From contig USPO01000091.1 in NCBI GenBank assembly GCA_900556575.1, positions 1 to 6,502 of the forward strand: a stretch of DNA of 6,502 nucleotides. The letters are read 5' to 3'. Both the position numbers and the translations under genes were made by a program. This document shows, piece by piece, positions 4,186-6,502 of the stretch; positions within the stretch are counted from its first letter, which is position 1; each line of letters begins with the position of its first letter. Origin of the DNA: an uncultured Eubacteriales bacterium. GTDB lineage: Bacteria > Bacillota > Clostridia > UBA1381. The notes beneath the pieces were generated by a model. It was not told the DNA's origin, ran no database searches, and saw nothing but the letters and a program-made list of their open reading frames with translations.

Positions 4186-5328
4186 ATGAAAAGTTTTGAC
4201 ATTCGCACAAAAATCTACTTCGGCGAAAATTCGCTTGACCGCCTCGCTGACATTCCGTATAAAAAAGCACTTATCATAACAGACCCGTTCGTTGAAAAGA
4301 GCGGTATGCTCCTTATGATTACTTCAAGATTACAAGAGGGCTTTACGGAATACAAGGTATTCAGTGACGTAGTTCCGGACCCGCCGCTAAGCAAAATTTC
4401 ACACGGTGTTCAGGTTCTTCTCGAATATGATCCGGACGTAGTAATCGCAATCGGCGGCGGAAGTGCTATTGACTCTGCAAAATCAATCCGTGAGTTTTCA
4501 AACCGCGCTGTACAGAAAGATATTGCATTAATCGCAATTCCGACAACATCGGGTACAGGCTCTGAGGTTACGAGCTTTGCTGTTGTAACCGATACCGAAA
4601 ACAACGTTAAATATCCGCTCGTCGCAGACTCAATGCTCCCGACAGAGGCTATTCTCGATGCCGCTCTGGTTAAGAGCGTTCCGGCTAATGTAACAGTAGA
4701 TACAGGCATGGACGTACTTACTCATGCTATCGAGGCATATGTAAGCATTAACAACAATGAATTCAGTGCTGCACTTGCAGAAAAGGCTATTGAAATTTGT
4801 TCGGGCTTCCTGCTCCGTTCATACCTTGACAACAACGATACACACGCACGTCAGAAAATGCACGTTGCATCATGTCTTGCGGGTCTTGCCTTTAACTCCG
4901 CATCACTCGGTCTTAACCACGGTATTGCTCACGCACTCGGTGCTAAGTTCCATATTCCGCACGGCCGTGCAAACGCAATGCTTCTTCCGCATGTTATAGA
5001 GTTTAACTCAGGTATTTCAAAACATTCAAGAAGCAAGAAGGAATATCCGAAGTGCGTTGAAAAGTATTGCAACGTTGCTAAGCTCCTCGGAGTAAACAAC
5101 TTCAACGAAATCACAACAATCCGTGCTTTGGTAGGATGGATTCAGTTCATGCTAAAGGAAATGAATATTCCGCTTTCAATTTCACAGCTCGGAATTGAAA
5201 AGAGTACATATATGAATGCCGTTGAGGATATGGCTGAAAAGGCAATTGCGGACGGATGTACCGCAACTAACCCAAGAGTTCCTTCAAAAGCTGAAGTATG
5301 TCTTATTTTAGAGCATCTTTATGATTAA
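4186..5328 (+). CDS. Iron-containing (group III) alcohol dehydrogenase
   Basis: This 380-residue cytoplasmic enzyme of the Fe-ADH family would interconvert an alcohol and its aldehyde with NAD(P)(H). The N-terminal dinucleotide domain has IYFGENSL (10-17), VVIAIGGGSAIDSAK (85-99) and IPTTSGTGSEVTSFAVVTD (118-136). The C-terminal metal domain has TGMDVLTHAIEAYVS (173-187) and NHGIAHALGAKFHIPHGRANA (244-264). Alignment to FucO places the metal ligands at Asp176, His180, His245 and His259, all present, with the conserved His249 beside them. The length is normal. The overall look resembles the 1-propanol dehydrogenase PduQ/butanol dehydrogenase branch, but no microcompartment gene or targeting peptide is visible, so the substrate is open. 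GGAGG (4175-4179) lies 6 bases before the ATG. It appears monocistronic, with its own promoter and terminator. A fermentative role in recycling NAD+ is an inference. Confidence 0.95.
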   Translation: MKSFDIRTKIYFGENSLDRLADIPYKKALIITDPFVEKSGMLLMITSRLQEGFTEYKVFSDVVPDPPLSKISHGVQVLLEYDPDVVIAIGGGSAIDSAKSIREFSNRAVQKDIALIAIPTTSGTGSEVTSFAVVTDTENNVKYPLVADSMLPTEAILDAALVKSVPANVTVDTGMDVLTHAIEAYVSINNNEFSAALAEKAIEICSGFLLRSYLDNNDTHARQKMHVASCLAGLAFNSASLGLNHGIAHALGAKFHIPHGRANAMLLPHVIEFNSGISKHSRSKKEYPKCVEKYCNVAKLLGVNNFNEITTIRALVGWIQFMLKEMNIPLSISQLGIEKSTYMNAVEDMAEKAIADGCTATNPRVPSKAEVCLILEHLYD

Positions 5329-5384
5329 AAGGAATTTCCGCAGACTTTAGCTTAAAGTTAATAAGGATGTATTGGGGAAATAAT

Positions 5385-5423
5385 GGTGTAATCTCAATAA
5401 CAGAGGTTACACCTTTTTCTTTT
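5385..5423 (+). terminator. Intrinsic terminator of the alcohol dehydrogenase gene
   Basis: GGTGTAATCTC (5385-5395) pairs with GAGGTTACACC (5403-5413) as an 11-bp stem with one G-U wobble and a 7-base loop, followed by TTTTTCTTTT (5414-5423). It lies 56 bases after the stop codon. A smaller dyad, ACTTTA-GCT-TAAAGT (5344-5358), precedes it without a T-run. Confidence 0.92.
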
Positions 5424-5519
5424 ATGCGGATATTTCTGTTCATCCGGCTTATCTATTAAAACTACATGATTTTATTACAAGCAATATAGAGATTTATTGT
5501 AACGAAAAGGGAATCAGCA

Positions 5520-6502
5520 ATGAAAAATATTAAGCAAATGATTTATATAATATTCATAATTCTATCAATGATGATGTGCTGTACTGTCAGCTATGCAGAA
5601 GTACTTTATTCTGATGATACAGATAAAACCGAGCTGTCAGATATTGTGATTAAAACCGAAGAAGGAGAATATATAAAAATTGAACGTACTGATAATGTTT
5701 ATGGCACAAATATATATTTAAAAAATGAGTATAATTCTTTTGATTTGGTAAAAACAAATAAATGGATTAACTCTAATAATAGTAATGCGAGAGAAGTCAG
5801 AGTATTTTCGGAGTTTATTTCTCCTTTTTCGGATGATAAACCAAGTATTCCATTGTGCCAATTTATAAATATTGAAGGTGGGTATTTAGCTCGTTCAAAA
5901 TATCCGGATTCCGGATATTATTATATAGGTGCTGCTACTAATCAGCTGCATATTATAGACAAAGATTTCAATTTAGTTAATAGCTATAGCTGCAATATTA
6001 CAGATGATTCTCAAATAGGCGATGCTTCATTTAAAGACGGAACTTACTATATAAAACTTTTCTCGCAATATAGCGGTTCAAGAGAATGGAAATATGCAAC
6101 AAAAGCGCAATATTTCTGCTCTACCGATTTAGAAAATTGGACAGAGTGCGAAGGTATGCCCAAAAGAAACGGCATCAATTGGATTTATATTGAACCCGGA
6201 ATGACTATTTTAGAAAATGGTTATTGGAATAGTTCAAAAGGAAATGTATATAAATATAAAAATAATAAATTATTAAATATTGAATACGAAAACATTTCCG
6301 TTTCCAATATAACGGTTGCCGGCGGATATTATATAGCCTTTGTGGAAACAAATCAAAATTCTGAAAACTTAAGGTTAGCTTTTTCTAAAGATGGTATCTA
6401 TTTTGAAATTACCGAAATTCCAAATAGTAAATATCATTATGTAGAGTATGTTCATGAACTAACAGATGATACTTTGTTATTACAGCTAAAGGCATTATCA
6501 AG
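5520..6502 (+). CDS. Secreted protein with sialidase-like (Asp-box-like) repeats, N-terminal part (cut by window edge)
   Basis: The frame from the ATG at 5520 stays open for 327 codons to the window end. AGGGA (5508-5512) lies 7 bases upstream. Residues 1-26 form a signal peptide: MKNIK, a hydrophobic run IYIIFIILSMMM, then a SYA site with cleavage expected after Ala26. The paired cysteines at 20-21 do not sit in a proper lipobox. The mature part is rich in Asn, Tyr, Ile, Asp and Glu. Two segments look repeated: GTYYIKLFS (174-182) with YFCSTDLENWTECEGMP (198-214), and GGYYIAFVE (268-276) with LAFSKDGIYFEITEIP (286-301). The S-x-D-x-x-x-W/F pattern is that of BNR/Asp-box turns in sialidase-like beta-propellers. 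This suggests an extracellular propeller, perhaps glycan-related, but no catalytic motif is seen and I do not recognise the family. It is clearly more AT-rich than guaB or the dehydrogenase. No convincing promoter was found in 5424-5507. Confidence 0.8.
   Translation, partial: MKNIKQMIYIIFIILSMMMCCTVSYAEVLYSDDTDKTELSDIVIKTEEGEYIKIERTDNVYGTNIYLKNEYNSFDLVKTNKWINSNNSNAREVRVFSEFISPFSDDKPSIPLCQFINIEGGYLARSKYPDSGYYYIGAATNQLHIIDKDFNLVNSYSCNITDDSQIGDASFKDGTYYIKLFSQYSGSREWKYATKAQYFCSTDLENWTECEGMPKRNGINWIYIEPGMTILENGYWNSSKGNVYKYKNNKLLNIEYENISVSNITVAGGYYIAFVETNQNSENLRLAFSKDGIYFEITEIPNSKYHYVEYVHELTDDTLLLQLKALS

Noticed and set aside
4055..4270. Minus-strand 71-codon frame overlapping the start of the dehydrogenase
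   Set aside because: It is antisense to a well-supported gene, has a cysteine- and tyrosine-rich nonsense-like composition, and no translation signal.
4757..4999. Plus-strand 80-codon frame within the dehydrogenase
   Set aside because: It is an out-of-frame shadow of the dehydrogenase metal-binding domain with a Thr/His/Leu-rich artefactual sequence.

Overview
The window looks like chromosomal DNA from a low-to-moderate GC Firmicute, most likely a gut-type member of Clostridia (Ruminococcaceae/Oscillospiraceae or relatives). This rests on AT-rich spacers, strong AGGAGG-type ribosome binding sites, near-consensus sigma-A promoters with 17-bp spacers, and the character of the proteins (a 487-residue bacterial IMP dehydrogenase, a RelB/DinJ plus YoeB module, an iron-dependent alcohol dehydrogenase). 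The genus assignment is inference.

Layout. Positions 1-205 (minus) hold the N-terminus of a sugar isomerase of the L-fucose/L-arabinose isomerase type, cut by the window edge. It has its own strong promoter and a palindrome just downstream of the predicted transcription start. A 278-bp divergent spacer (206-483) separates it from dusB (484-1449, plus), a tRNA-dihydrouridine synthase. guaB (1541-3004, plus), the IMP dehydrogenase of GTP synthesis, follows with its own extended -10 promoter and ends in a clear intrinsic terminator (3027-3070). On the minus strand, 3143-3824 is a self-contained toxin-antitoxin unit: promoter, RelB/DinJ-type antitoxin (3475-3762), YoeB-type mRNA-interferase toxin (3202-3471) and its own terminator. 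A long non-coding stretch (3763-4185) carries a possible second promoter facing right, 11-bp direct repeats and a stem-loop. It leads into an iron-dependent alcohol dehydrogenase gene (4186-5328, plus), closed by another clear terminator (5385-5423). From 5520 to the right edge runs the start of a gene for a secreted protein with sialidase-like (Asp-box-like) repeats; its function is unknown and it is conspicuously AT-rich.

How the genes work together. Apart from the toxin-antitoxin pair, the genes look like independent transcription units rather than one pathway: tRNA modification, guanine nucleotide synthesis, sugar isomerisation, alcohol/aldehyde redox and a surface or secreted protein. 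Possible read-through from dusB into guaB cannot be excluded, because no terminator is seen between them. I found no RNA gene, CRISPR array, insertion sequence or prophage gene. I also found no convincing new multi-gene system. The most unusual items are the antitoxin/toxin family combination, the layered non-coding region before the dehydrogenase, and the secreted propeller-like protein.
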